Part shown: in pieces, positions 1 through 8,104 of the stretch
Position numbering within the stretch: position 1 is the stretch's first letter
Layout: each line of letters begins with the position of its first letter
Source: Actinokineospora baliensis
GTDB lineage: Bacteria; Actinomycetota; Actinomycetes; Mycobacteriales; Pseudonocardiaceae
NCBI RefSeq assembly: GCF_016907695.1
Contig: NZ_JAFBCK010000001.1
Span: 1,922,001 to 1,986,000 of the forward strand
DNA: 64,000 bases
Reading direction: 5' to 3'
Position numbers and translations under genes: made by a program
Notes under the pieces: generated by a model
Database searches by the model: none
The model's input: the letters and a program-made list of their open reading frames with translations, nothing else
Told to the model about the DNA's origin: nothing

Positions 1-1
1 G

Positions 2-565
2 ACCATGACGCTGCACTCGCCGCAGGTGCACGGGTTCTTCAGCGTGCCGGTCGACCACCTGCACGCCCTGCGCGAACTGGCGGGTCACTTCCGGAGCCTG
101 GACCTGTCCAACACCACCGTCGTCTCGCCGGACCTCGGCAACGCCAAGGAGGCCGCGCGGTTCGCCAGGATGCTCGGGGTGCCGGTCGCCGCGGGCGCCA
201 AGCAGCGGTTCGCCGACGACCGGGTGGCCATCTCCTCGGTGATCGGCGACGTCGACGGCCGCGATGTCATCGTGCTCGACGACGAGATCGCCAAGGGCAG
301 CACCGTGATCGAACTGCTCGCCCGCCTGCGCGAGCACGACGTGCGGTCGGTGCGGGTGGCGTGCACGCACGGCCTGTTCGCCGCCGGGGCGCTCAAGCGG
401 ATCGGTGAGCAGCCTGAGGTGGTGGAGATCGTGTGTACCAACACGGTCCCGATCCACGAGGGGTCAGACAAGCTCACTGTGCTCTCCGTCGCGCCCGCGC
501 TGGCCGAGGCCGTGCGCCGCATCCACAACGGCGAGTCCGTCAGCGCCCTCTTCGATGCGCAGTGA
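2..565 (+). CDS. prs: Ribose-phosphate pyrophosphokinase, C-terminal part (cut by window edge)
   Basis: The frame is open from the window edge, so this is about the last 187 residues of a roughly 320-residue enzyme that makes PRPP from ribose 5-phosphate and ATP for nucleotide, His and Trp synthesis. The PRPP-synthetase block SPDLGNAKEAARFA lies at about residues 41-54 of the visible part. The PRPP-binding loop VIVLDDEIAKGST lies at about 88-100. Classical class I enzymes have DDMIDTGGT there, so this looks like a diverged actinobacterial paralogue. The stop overlaps the GTG of the next gene (GTGA), which suggests translational coupling. Confidence 0.85.
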   Translation, partial: TMTLHSPQVHGFFSVPVDHLHALRELAGHFRSLDLSNTTVVSPDLGNAKEAARFARMLGVPVAAGAKQRFADDRVAISSVIGDVDGRDVIVLDDEIAKGSTVIELLARLREHDVRSVRVACTHGLFAAGALKRIGEQPEVVEIVCTNTVPIHEGSDKLTVLSVAPALAEAVRRIHNGESVSALFDAQ

Positions 566-1692
566 GGCGGTTGCCCGCCATCGCCGGGGTGTTCCTCCTG
601 GCGGCGTGCAGCGGTAACCCCACTGTGGGTGAGGTACCGGAAGACCCGCAGGTCACCACGGCACCGCCGACAACCGCACCGCCCACCCAGGCCAAGTCCG
701 GCTTCAGCTTGATCGCGGGTGGCGATGTCCTGATCCACCCCGCTCTCACCGAGCAGGCCACCAAGGACGGCGGCGGCACCCGCGACTACGTCCCGCTCCT
801 GGAAGGCATCAAGCCCGCGGTTGAAGCTGCCGACGTTGCCTTGTGCCACCTAGAGGTGCCCATCGCGGCGCCTAGTGGCCCGTTCCGGGGCTACCCCAAG
901 TTCAGCGCACCCCCAGAGGTCGTCACGGCTCTTGCCGCGACTGGCTTCGACACGTGTTCTACGGCCTCTAACCACACTCTCGACCAGGGGCCAACGGGCG
1001 TCACGAGCACGCTCGACGCCTTAGACGCCGCCAAGATCACACACACCGGCTCTGCCCGTTCAGCCACCGAGGCAGCCAAGCCTCTTATCCGCGAGGTCGC
1101 AGGCGTCAAAGTCGGCTTCTTGTCCTTCACCTTCGGTCTTAACCAGGGCACGTCACGGCCGGCAGGTTCACCGTGGATGGCCAACATGCTCACGCCCGAG
1201 GCAGTGAGCACCGCGGCTCGCGCGGCAAGGGATGCTGGCGCCGAGGTAGTGGTCGCCAGCTTGCACTGGGGGATCGAGGGGCAACACAACGCCAGCCCCG
1301 ATCAGCTGCGCACCGCTAAGACCCTGCTCGCCGACCCGGCCATCGATCTGATCATCGGCCACCACGCCCACGTCGTGCAGCCCATAGAGCGCATCGGCGA
1401 CAAGTGGGTCACCTACGGCCTGGGCAACATGGTCGCCCGCCATGAAACCCCCAAGGGCGACACAGAAGAGGGCGTCCTGGCTCGCTTCCACTTCACGAAG
1501 TCGGCTACCGGCTGGACCGTGGACACCGCCGAGTACCTGCCCATCCTGACCGACCTAGGGCCGCCGATCCGCCTACGCGACCTCACGTCCGACACCAAGG
1601 TCGCCGCCGCCCGCAAGAACGAGGCTCTTACCCGCACCGACGAAACCGTGCTCAGTCGAGGAGCGGCAGCTGCGGGGCTTAAGCGCCCTTAG
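562..1692 (+). CDS. CapA-family (poly-gamma-glutamate synthesis type) lipoprotein
   Basis: This 376-residue exported protein has the CapA/PGA_cap metallophosphatase-like fold. The GTG at 562 overlaps the preceding TGA. It is chosen because it opens directly into a short lipoprotein signal with lipobox LLAAC (Cys at about residue 16). A Pro/Thr-rich linker follows. CapA motifs then run in order: AGGDVLIH, CHLEVPI, the SNHTLDQG motif, SLHWGIEG, IIGHHAHVVQP and TYGLGNMV. These are the metal-site residues of the family. The in-frame ORF extends upstream to 433, but that part overlaps prs. The stop overlaps the convergent menC stop by 4 bp. The real substrate is unknown; many actinomycete CapA proteins have no link to polyglutamate capsules. 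Confidence 0.85.
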   Translation: MRRLPAIAGVFLLAACSGNPTVGEVPEDPQVTTAPPTTAPPTQAKSGFSLIAGGDVLIHPALTEQATKDGGGTRDYVPLLEGIKPAVEAADVALCHLEVPIAAPSGPFRGYPKFSAPPEVVTALAATGFDTCSTASNHTLDQGPTGVTSTLDALDAAKITHTGSARSATEAAKPLIREVAGVKVGFLSFTFGLNQGTSRPAGSPWMANMLTPEAVSTAARAARDAGAEVVVASLHWGIEGQHNASPDQLRTAKTLLADPAIDLIIGHHAHVVQPIERIGDKWVTYGLGNMVARHETPKGDTEEGVLARFHFTKSATGWTVDTAEYLPILTDLGPPIRLRDLTSDTKVAAARKNEALTRTDETVLSRGAAAAGLKRP

Positions 1693-2651
1693 CGGTGGGT
1701 GTGGTGGCCGCTAAGGGCCGTGACGCGGCCCAAGCGGGAGAGCCAGCGGTCGCGAGTGCGGTCGTCCGCTTCGGTGAGGGCATCAGGCGCCGGGGCGGTG
1801 CGTGGGACCGGTAGCCAGCCGTCGACAGGGCGGAAAGGGCGCGAGACGGCGTCGGTCGTGAGAAGCGACAGGGTGCCCAGGCCGCAGGCGTAGTCGAGGC
1901 TGGGTAGAGCGCCCGCGAGAGCCAACCCCGCTGCCATACCGACGCTGGTCTCCAAAGCCGAGGACACCACGCACGGCAGACCCGCGGACTCGGCCACGGC
2001 TAGGGCCCGCCGGACCCCGCCTAGAGGAGCCACCTTCAGCACAGCGATGTCCGCGGCCCCAGCCACCGCGACCCGCAGCGGGTCCTCAGCCCGCCGGATC
2101 GACTCGTCGGCGGCGATGCGCACGTCCACCCGCTTCCGGACGGCCGCGAGCTCCTCGATCGTGCGGCACGGCTGCTCGACGTACTCCAGCCCGGCGGCTG
2201 CCCGGTCGAGCGCCGTGATGGCCGCCACAGCGCGGTCCACGTCCCACGCCCCGTTCGCGTCCACCCGGACCCGCCCGGACGACCCCAGCGCGTCCCGGAC
2301 CGCAGCCACCCGCTCGACGTCCTGGCCGAGGGTCGACCCGGGGTCGGCGACCTTGACCTTCGCTGTCGTGCACCCGGACTCGCGAACGATCTCCATCGCC
2401 CGCTCCGGCGACACCACCGGCACCGTCGCGTTCACCGGGATCCGGTCCCGCACCGGCTCCGGCCACCCGTGCTCGGCGGCCTCGCGGGCGCTGTTGAGCC
2501 ACGGCACCGCCTCGGTGTCGGTGTAGTCGGCGAACGGGCAGAACTCACCCCAGCCCGCGTCTCCGCGAAGCAGCAGCCCTTCCCGCACGGTGATGCCGCG
2601 GAACCGGGTGTGCATCGGGATCGCGTAGACACGCGTCTGCTCGGCGAACAC
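1689..2651 (-). CDS. menC: o-Succinylbenzoate synthase
   Basis: This is an enolase-superfamily enzyme of menaquinone synthesis that dehydrates SHCHC to o-succinylbenzoate. It has 320 residues from the GTG at 2651, which is the usual length for the actinobacterial form. Supporting motifs are the catalytic TAKVKV (lysine pair) at about 142-147, RVRVDANGAW (metal Asp), LEYVEQP (metal Glu), IAADES (metal Asp) and VLKVAPLGG (second catalytic Lys). The open frame extends upstream to 3380, but that stretch is antisense to the neighbouring hydrolase gene. Convergent with capA (stops overlap 4 bp) and divergent from the serine hydrolase, with only 66 bp between starts. No other men genes are in the window. 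Confidence 0.9.
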   Translation of the reverse strand: MFAEQTRVYAIPMHTRFRGITVREGLLLRGDAGWGEFCPFADYTDTEAVPWLNSAREAAEHGWPEPVRDRIPVNATVPVVSPERAMEIVRESGCTTAKVKVADPGSTLGQDVERVAAVRDALGSSGRVRVDANGAWDVDRAVAAITALDRAAAGLEYVEQPCRTIEELAAVRKRVDVRIAADESIRRAEDPLRVAVAGAADIAVLKVAPLGGVRRALAVAESAGLPCVVSSALETSVGMAAGLALAGALPSLDYACGLGTLSLLTTDAVSRPFRPVDGWLPVPRTAPAPDALTEADDRTRDRWLSRLGRVTALSGHHTHR

Positions 2652-2717
2652 CCCTGCATCGTGGCAGACCAACCCGGGGGCCCGCTGAGGGAAGCTCAGC
2701 CCCTTAGGGTTGACAGC

Positions 2718-3533
2718 ATGCTCAGCCTGGATGCGGTGCGTCAGTGGCCGGTGGACAATGCCGCCGCCGCGGTGGTGTCGGCGGACGCGGTCCTGGGGAC
2801 CGTCGGCGACCAAGACCGCCGGTTCCCGCTCGCCTCGGTGACCAAGCCGTTGACCTCTTACGCCGTCCTGGTCGCAGTGGAGGAAGGCGCCCTGGAGTGG
2901 GACCAGCCCGCTGGCCCCGCGACCGTGCGGCACCTGATCGCCCACACCTCCGGGCTGGCCTTCGACTCCACCACCCAGCAGGCCGAGCCCGGAGCCCGCC
3001 GCATCTACTCCAACACCGGTTTCGACGTTCTGGCCGAAGCCGTGCACGAGGCCACGGGCATCCCGTTCCACCGCTACCTGGCCGAGGCCGTTTTCGAGCC
3101 GCTGGGCATGGCCAGTTCGGAGCTGACCGGGCCCGCCGGGTCCGGGGCCGTGTCCACCTGCGCTGACCTGGCCACGTTCGCCGCCGAGCTCCAGGCGCCC
3201 ACCCTCGTCGCCAAGGAGACCCTGGCCGAGGCCACCACCGTCGCCTTCCCCGGCCTCAACGGCGTCCTGCCCGGCTACGGCATGCAGAAGCCCAACGACT
3301 GGGGCCTCGGCTTCGAGATCCGCGACAGCAAGAGTCCACACTGGACCGGCCGGCGCAGTTCCCCGCGCACGTTCGGCCACTTCGGCCAGTCCGGCACGTT
3401 CCTCTGGGTCGACCCGGACGCGGGCGTCGCCTGCGTGGCCCTCGCCGACCGCCCCTTCGGTGAGTGGGCGATCCAGGCTTGGCCGCCCCTCACCGACGGG
3501 GTGCTCGAGGAGCTAGGGCAGCGGCGGGCCTAG
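2718..3533 (+). CDS. Beta-lactamase-family serine hydrolase
   Basis: A 271-residue cytoplasmic protein of the class C beta-lactamase/DD-peptidase fold. The nucleophile motif SVTK lies at about residues 39-42 (LASVTKPL). The Tyr motif is YSNTGFDVL. A C-terminal HFGQSGTF region corresponds to the KTG/HxG strand. ATG 2718 is used because the coding signal upstream belongs to menC on the other strand. No signal peptide is visible. It is short for the family (often 350-450 residues). It overlaps the convergent helicase gene by 21 bp. The substrate is unknown; esterase or peptidase activity is as likely as beta-lactam hydrolysis. Confidence 0.8.
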   Translation: MLSLDAVRQWPVDNAAAAVVSADAVLGTVGDQDRRFPLASVTKPLTSYAVLVAVEEGALEWDQPAGPATVRHLIAHTSGLAFDSTTQQAEPGARRIYSNTGFDVLAEAVHEATGIPFHRYLAEAVFEPLGMASSELTGPAGSGAVSTCADLATFAAELQAPTLVAKETLAEATTVAFPGLNGVLPGYGMQKPNDWGLGFEIRDSKSPHWTGRRSSPRTFGHFGQSGTFLWVDPDAGVACVALADRPFGEWAIQAWPPLTDGVLEELGQRRA

Positions 3534-5165
3534 TAGGTCATCGGCGTCGCAGATCCGGTACGCGTAGCCCTGTTCCGCGAGGAACCGCTGCCGGTGCGCC
3601 GCGTATTCGGTGTCGAGCGTGTCCCGCGCCACTACCGAGTAGAAGTGCGCCTGCCGACCGTCGCCCTTGGGCCGCAGCAGCCGCCCTAGCCGCTGCGCCT
3701 CCTCCTGGCGGGACCCGAACGTGCCCGACACCTGCACCGCGACCGAGGCCTCCGGCAGGTCGATGGAGAAGTTCGCCACCTTCGACACCACCAGCGTGCG
3801 CAGCTCACCCCGGCGGAACGCGTCGAAGAGCTCCTCGCGCTCCTTGTTCTTCGTCGCGCCCTGGATCACCGGCGCGTTCAGCGCCTCCCCGAGCTCGTCG
3901 AGCTGGTCGAGGTAGGCCCCGATCACCAGAGTGGGCTCGTCCGGGTGCCGATCCAGGATCGACCGGACCACCGGGATCTTGGTGCGCGCCGTCGAGCACA
4001 GCTTGTAGCGGGTGTCCGGCTCGGCGGTCGCGTACTCCAGCCGCTCGTTGTCGGTCAGCGTCACCCGGACCTCGGTGCACTCGGCGGGCGCGATCCAGCC
4101 CTGCTGCTCGATGTCGCGCCACGGCACGTCGTAGCGCTTGGGGCCGATCAGGGAGAACACGTCGCCCTCCCGGCCGTCCTCGCGCACCAGGGTCGCGGTC
4201 AGCCCCAGCCGCCGCCGCGACTGCAGGTCGGCGGTCATCCGGAACACCGGCGCGGGCAGCAGGTGCACCTCGTCGTAGACCACCAGGCCCCAGTCGCGCG
4301 AGTCGAACAGCTCCAGGTGCCGGTACTCGCCGCCGGACTTGCGGGTGATCACCTGGTAGGTCGCGATGGTGATCGGCCGGATCTCCTTGCGCTCGCCGGA
4401 GTACTCGCCGATCTCCTCCTCGGTCAGCGACGTGCGCGCGATCAGCTCGCGCTTCCACTGCCTGCCCGCGACCGTGTTGGTCACCAGGATCAGCGTTGTC
4501 GCCTGCGCCAGCGCCATCGCGGCGGCGCCGACCAGGGTCTTGCCAGCGCCGCAGGGCAGCACGACGACGCCGGAGCCGCCCGCCCAGAACGACTCGGCCG
4601 CCAGCCGCTGGTAGCCGCGCAGCTCCCAGCCGTCCTCGACCAGGGTGATCGGGTGCGCCTCGCCGTCGACGTAGCCCGCCATGTCCTCGGCGGGCCAGCC
4701 GACCTTGAGCAGCGCCTGCTTGAGGCGGCCGCGCTCGCTGGGGTGCACGATCACGGTGTCCTGGTCGATCCGGGCACCCAGCATCGGGTTGATCTTCTTG
4801 TTGCGCAGCACCTCCTCCAGCACCGCGCGGTCGGTGGAGGTCATCACCAGCCCGTGCGCCGGGTGGTTGTGCAGCGTCAGCCGCCCGAACCTGGCCATGG
4901 TGTCGACCACGTCGATCAGCAGCGGCTGCGGCACCGGGTAGCGCGAGTAGGTCGACAGCGCGTCGACCACCTGCTCGGCGTCGTGCCCGGCCGCGCGCGC
5001 GTTCCACAGCGCGAGCGGGGTGATCCGGTAGGTGTGCACGTGCTCCGGCGCGCGTTCCAACTCGGCGAACGGCGCGATGGCGGTGCGCGCGTCCCCCGCG
5101 CTGGGGTGGTCGATCTCCAGCAGGAGGGTCTTGTCGGACTGCACGATCAGCGGGCCATCGGTCAC
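3513..5165 (-). CDS. XPB/Rad25-type DNA repair helicase
   Basis: A superfamily 2 helicase of 550 residues, the normal length for actinobacterial XPB. It starts at GTG 5165. An N-terminal DNA-recognition-like domain (about 1-165) precedes the motor. Motor motifs run in order: Walker A LPCGAGKT, motif Ia LVTNTVAG, DEVH box VVYDEVHLL, motif III LGLTATL, and motif VI QRLGRLLRPKG. It unwinds DNA 3'-5' and is thought to act in DNA repair. In mycobacteria the xpb gene is immediately next to the homologue of the gene at 16633-18873. Here the two are about 11 kb apart. Confidence 0.92.
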   Translation of the reverse strand: MTDGPLIVQSDKTLLLEIDHPSAGDARTAIAPFAELERAPEHVHTYRITPLALWNARAAGHDAEQVVDALSTYSRYPVPQPLLIDVVDTMARFGRLTLHNHPAHGLVMTSTDRAVLEEVLRNKKINPMLGARIDQDTVIVHPSERGRLKQALLKVGWPAEDMAGYVDGEAHPITLVEDGWELRGYQRLAAESFWAGGSGVVVLPCGAGKTLVGAAAMALAQATTLILVTNTVAGRQWKRELIARTSLTEEEIGEYSGERKEIRPITIATYQVITRKSGGEYRHLELFDSRDWGLVVYDEVHLLPAPVFRMTADLQSRRRLGLTATLVREDGREGDVFSLIGPKRYDVPWRDIEQQGWIAPAECTEVRVTLTDNERLEYATAEPDTRYKLCSTARTKIPVVRSILDRHPDEPTLVIGAYLDQLDELGEALNAPVIQGATKNKEREELFDAFRRGELRTLVVSKVANFSIDLPEASVAVQVSGTFGSRQEEAQRLGRLLRPKGDGRQAHFYSVVARDTLDTEYAAHRQRFLAEQGYAYRICDADDLLGPPLP

Positions 5166-5292
5166 CCGTCCAGTGTCGCAAACCCGACGGCCGGACCCGG
5201 GCCGGGCACAGTTCGGTAACCGGTTCGACAACGAGCGGGCCGGGACCGTTACCGTCCACGGGCCACCAGCACCCCCACCGCAGAGGCCCAGC

Positions 5293-5892
5293 ATGACCAA
5301 GCCGGAAGGGCCGGAAACCCCGGCCGAGCAGCCCACGCCCGACGCCGACGAGCGCCCGTTGGACTTCCTGGAGGGCAAGGTCGAACCGGCCGGGCGGCCG
5401 CCGCGCAAGATGTTGCCGCTGTGGGCGGTGGCGATCATCGCGGTGCTGATCGCGGGGGTGGGGTTCGTGGTCTTCCGCTACGTGCTCGACGACGACGGCC
5501 CGGCGAACGCGGAGTGCGCCTCGGTCACCGGGTCCGGCGACGACGCCAAGGTCGAGTTCGTCGGGTGCGGCAGCGGTTCCGCGTCCTTCCGGGTCGCCGC
5601 CCGCAAGGACCTGTCGGTGGAGGGCTGCGCCGAGGGCGCCTACCGCGAGATGCGCACCGACAAGGAACTGCTCTGCCTGATGCCGAACTTCGTCGCGGGC
5701 AACTGCTACGTGCCCGACGACCCGAACCAGGCGTTCAAGGTGGGCTCGTGCGACGCTCAGGAAGCCATCCGGGTGACCAAGGAGCTGTCGGACACCGCCG
5801 ACCCGTCCCCCTGCCCGGAGGGCAACGGGCTGGGCTACCCGGAACCGCCGGTGGTGTTCTGCCTGGAGACACCGAACGCGCCGCAGCCGTGA
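5293..5892 (+). CDS. LppU/SCO3897-like single-pass membrane protein (first of a pair)
   Basis: A 199-residue protein with a charged Pro/Glu-rich cytoplasmic head (about 1-40). One membrane segment, LWAVAIIAVLIAGVGFVVF, follows at about 43-61. The extracellular domain has eight cysteines arranged in pairs (for example CASVTG, VGCGSGS, GCAEGAY, LLCLM, NCYV, GSCDA, CPEG, VFCLE), so disulfides are likely. The same plan recurs in the next gene, which makes the two tandem paralogues. ATG 5293 has a purine-rich stretch upstream. The function is unknown; the LppU name rests only on layout and composition. Confidence 0.7.
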   Translation: MTKPEGPETPAEQPTPDADERPLDFLEGKVEPAGRPPRKMLPLWAVAIIAVLIAGVGFVVFRYVLDDDGPANAECASVTGSGDDAKVEFVGCGSGSASFRVAARKDLSVEGCAEGAYREMRTDKELLCLMPNFVAGNCYVPDDPNQAFKVGSCDAQEAIRVTKELSDTADPSPCPEGNGLGYPEPPVVFCLETPNAPQP

Positions 5893-6033
5893 CACCCGGT
5901 AATCCCGGGTCCGATTGTGGGGTTTGTGTTACGTCCGTTCGAGCGACAGGTTAGATTGCACCGCCGCACCGAGCGTATCCCAAAGGGGGGATGGTGTCGG
6001 CTTTGTCGCTTTCCAACGCCATTGAGGTGCACG

Positions 6034-6828
6034 ATGTCCCACCCGCAGCAGCCGGGTCAGTTCCCTCCGCCGCAGGGCGGCCAGCCGTTCCCGCAGGGTC
6101 CGGGAACCCCGCCGGGCGGTCAGCAGTACCCGCCGCAGGGCCCCGGCACGCCGCCCGGCGGCCAGCAGTACCCGCCGCAGGGGCCGGGTACCCCGCCCGG
6201 TGGCCAGCAGCTGCCGCCGCAGCCCGGCTTCGGCCAGGCGCCGCCCCCGCCGCACGGCCAGCAGCCGGTCGGCTTCCCGGCCGCCCCGCCGCAGGCCGAC
6301 CAGCCCGCCAAGAAGAGCAACAAGAAGCTGATCCGGGTGGGCATCCTGCTCGTCCTGGTGGTCGCGGTCGGCATCTTCGCCTTCATCCAGTTCAACAAGT
6401 CCGCGGCCAGCGCCGCGGTCGGTGACTGCATCAAGGTCAACAACGACTCGTCGAGCGACGCCGACGTCGAGAAGATCGACTGCGGCACCCCGGAAGCGGT
6501 GTTCAAGGTCGGCAAGAAGCTCGACAGCGGCAGCGCCACCTGCCCCTCCGACAGCGACTACCTCGAGTACGAGGAGACCAGCCGCCGCGGTGGCGGCGGC
6601 GGCTTCTCGCTGTGCCTGGTGCTCAACGTCAAGAAGGGCGAGTGCCTGACCGGCCTCGACAAGCCCGCCTCCGCCAAGAAGGTCACCTGCGGCTCCCACG
6701 AGTTCGAGGTCCTCGACGTGGTCGACGGCCAGTCCGAAGCCACCGCCTGCGACGCCGTCGAAGGCACCAACGACGGCTACCGCTACAACGAGCCCAAGTT
6801 CGTCGTCTGCGGCAAGTCAGCCAGCTAG
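6034..6828 (+). CDS. LppU/SCO3897-like membrane protein with Pro/Gly/Gln repeats (second of a pair)
   Basis: A 264-residue protein. The first 100 residues are a low-complexity Pro-Gly-Gln region built from tandem copies of a unit like QYPPQGPGTPPGG. The DNA in this region is correspondingly repetitive. A lysine-rich stop (KKSNKK) precedes one membrane helix (about 110-128, VGILLVLVVAVGIFAF). The outer domain carries paired cysteines (GDCIKV, KIDCGTP, ATCPSD, FSLCLV, GECLTG, VTCGSH, TACDA, VVCGK), similar in spacing to the upstream paralogue. A strong terminator follows. The Pro-rich head may interact with wall or septal partners; this is speculation. Confidence 0.7.
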   Translation: MSHPQQPGQFPPPQGGQPFPQGPGTPPGGQQYPPQGPGTPPGGQQYPPQGPGTPPGGQQLPPQPGFGQAPPPPHGQQPVGFPAAPPQADQPAKKSNKKLIRVGILLVLVVAVGIFAFIQFNKSAASAAVGDCIKVNNDSSSDADVEKIDCGTPEAVFKVGKKLDSGSATCPSDSDYLEYEETSRRGGGGGFSLCLVLNVKKGECLTGLDKPASAKKVTCGSHEFEVLDVVDGQSEATACDAVEGTNDGYRYNEPKFVVCGKSAS

Positions 6829-6847
6829 TCCTCTAGGCAGTGAGAAC

Positions 6848-6885
6848 GAGGGCCCTACCGGAGATCCGGTAGGGCCCTCTTCTTG
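6848..6885 (+). terminator. Intrinsic terminator after the LppU-like pair
   Basis: Perfect 14-bp inverted repeat (GAGGGCCCTACCGG, loop AGAT, its complement) followed by a T-rich stretch (TTCTTGTCTTG). It lies 20 bp after the stop at 6828. Confidence 0.8.
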
Positions 6886-6904
6886 TCTTGTCTGTGGAAC
6901 CCAA

Positions 6905-7135
6905 GGTGCCAACTGCTCGATGGGGCGGACTTGTTTTGTGTGGGGGAGCGGCATCCGTAGCCTTGCCTCGCTGCAGGGCCATGCTTTTCGGCCCCGGCTT
7001 TTGCGGTCCTGCCACGGGTGGTGCAGGGGCCCCGCGCAAAACAAGTTCGCCCCATCGAGCACACCCAACCCACCACGATCCAGCGCAATGCCGAAGGCGA
7101 GCCGACCGCGCCCCATCAAGCACTCCGCTCCACCG
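6905..7135. repeat. Structured intergenic repeat, copy 1 (144-bp core with 30-bp inverted ends)
   Basis: The core is 6916-7059. Its ends are inverted repeats (6916-6945 and 7030-7059) that match at 27 of 30 positions; the arms begin CTCGATGGGGCG. Inner complementary segments (GCAGGGCC near 6972 and GGTCCTGC near 7006) would form a nested stem. A second copy with the same core length and orientation lies at 16222-16365. Similarity between the copies continues outside the inverted ends on both sides (GGTGCCAACTG before; CCCAACCCACCACG and CGCAATGCCG...GGCGAGCC after). The repeat unit is therefore larger than the inverted-repeat core. It lies between two convergent genes, and no protein is encoded. 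Confidence 0.85.
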
Positions 7136-7141
7136 CAAGCC

Positions 7142-7245
7142 CGAGCCGCGAGCCCGAGCCGCAAGCCCGAGCCGCGAGCCCGAGCCGCGAGCCCGAGCCG
7201 CGAGCCCGAGCCGCGAGCCCGAGCCGCGAGCCCGAGCCGCGAGCC
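7142..7245. repeat. 13-bp tandem repeat, about 8 copies
   Basis: Unit CGAGCCGCGAGCC, eight head-to-tail copies with one G-to-A variant in the second. It lies directly downstream of the structured repeat and ends near another copy of the motif CGCAATGCCGCAGGCGAGCC at about 7308. No gene is seen between 6828 and 7330. Confidence 0.85.
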
Positions 7246-7329
7246 CCGCCTCATCGAGCCCACCGCTCCACGACGGGTCCAGCTCGCGGCGCCACAACGG
7301 ACCGGCGCGCAATGCCGCAGGCGAGCCAC

Positions 7330-8103
7330 TCAACGAACGGTGACCGGCCCTCCCTGCAGCAGCCCCGCCACCTTGGCCCGCAGCTCCACGAACTCCTCAC
7401 CCGCGCGGGTCGTGATCTGGTCGCGCACCGCCCCGAGTGGAACGTCCAAATCGGCCACCACCGTCGCCGGGGACTTCGACAGCACCAGCACCCGGTCGCC
7501 CAGGTAGACGCTCTCGTCGATGTCGTGGGTGACCAACAGGACGGTCGTGTCCTGTTCGCGGCGGATCCGCAGCAGTAGGTCTTCCAGCTCGAACCGGGTC
7601 TGGGCGTCCACTGACGCGAACGGCTCGTCCATCAACAGCAGCGACGGCCTATAGGCCAGCGCACGCGCGATAGCCACGCGCTGCTGCATGCCGCCTGACA
7701 GCTGCCAGGGGTGCTTACGGCCCGCTCCAGCCAGCCCGACCGCCGCCAGCGCCTCCGCAGCGCGCTGCTCCCGCTCCGTGCGCGACAGCGACTTCAGCGG
7801 GAACTCCACGTTCCTGGTCACCGACAGCCAGGGGAACAGCGACCGGCTGTAGTCCTGGAACACCACTGCCAGGTCCGCGGGCACCCCGTCGACCTTGGTG
7901 CCGTGCAGGCTCACCGTGCCCCGGGACGGCCGGATGAGCCCGGCGATCGTCCTGAGCAGGGTGGACTTGCCGCAGCCGGACGGGCCGACCACGCACACGA
8001 GCTCACCCGCCCCGACGGTGAAGTTGAGGCCGTCGATCGCCGTGTAGGGACCGTCCTTGCCCTTGTAGGTGTGGCCGAGCCCCTCGACCTCGAGCATGTT
8101 CAC
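7330..8103 (-). CDS. ABC transporter ATP-binding protein, SsuB/TauB/NrtD type
   Basis: A 257-residue ATPase that would power uptake through the two adjacent permeases. Motifs: Walker A GPSGCGKST (about 40-48), Q-loop VVFQD, signature LSGGMQQR, Walker B LLLMDEPFASVD, and H-loop VTHDI. This sequence class belongs to the nitrate/sulfonate/taurine/aminopyrimidine importer family. The start is GTG 8103, or ATG 8097 two codons later. It lies 1 bp from the upstream permease stop. It is the last gene of a four-gene minus-strand operon (binding protein, permease, permease, ATPase). Substrate cannot be read from the sequence. Confidence 0.9.
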   Translation of the reverse strand: MNMLEVEGLGHTYKGKDGPYTAIDGLNFTVGAGELVCVVGPSGCGKSTLLRTIAGLIRPSRGTVSLHGTKVDGVPADLAVVFQDYSRSLFPWLSVTRNVEFPLKSLSRTEREQRAAEALAAVGLAGAGRKHPWQLSGGMQQRVAIARALAYRPSLLLMDEPFASVDAQTRFELEDLLLRIRREQDTTVLLVTHDIDESVYLGDRVLVLSKSPATVVADLDVPLGAVRDQITTRAGEEFVELRAKVAGLLQGGPVTVR

Positions 8104-8104
8104 G

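Noticed and set aside
2652..3380. Extension of menC to a 563-residue protein
   Set aside because: The added stretch is Gly/Val/Gln-rich shadow sequence antisense to the serine hydrolase; MenC is normally about 320 residues.
6916..7059. Simple MITE with target-site duplication
   Set aside because: Similarity between the two copies continues beyond the inverted ends on both sides, so the ends are not insertion boundaries and no target duplication can be defined.
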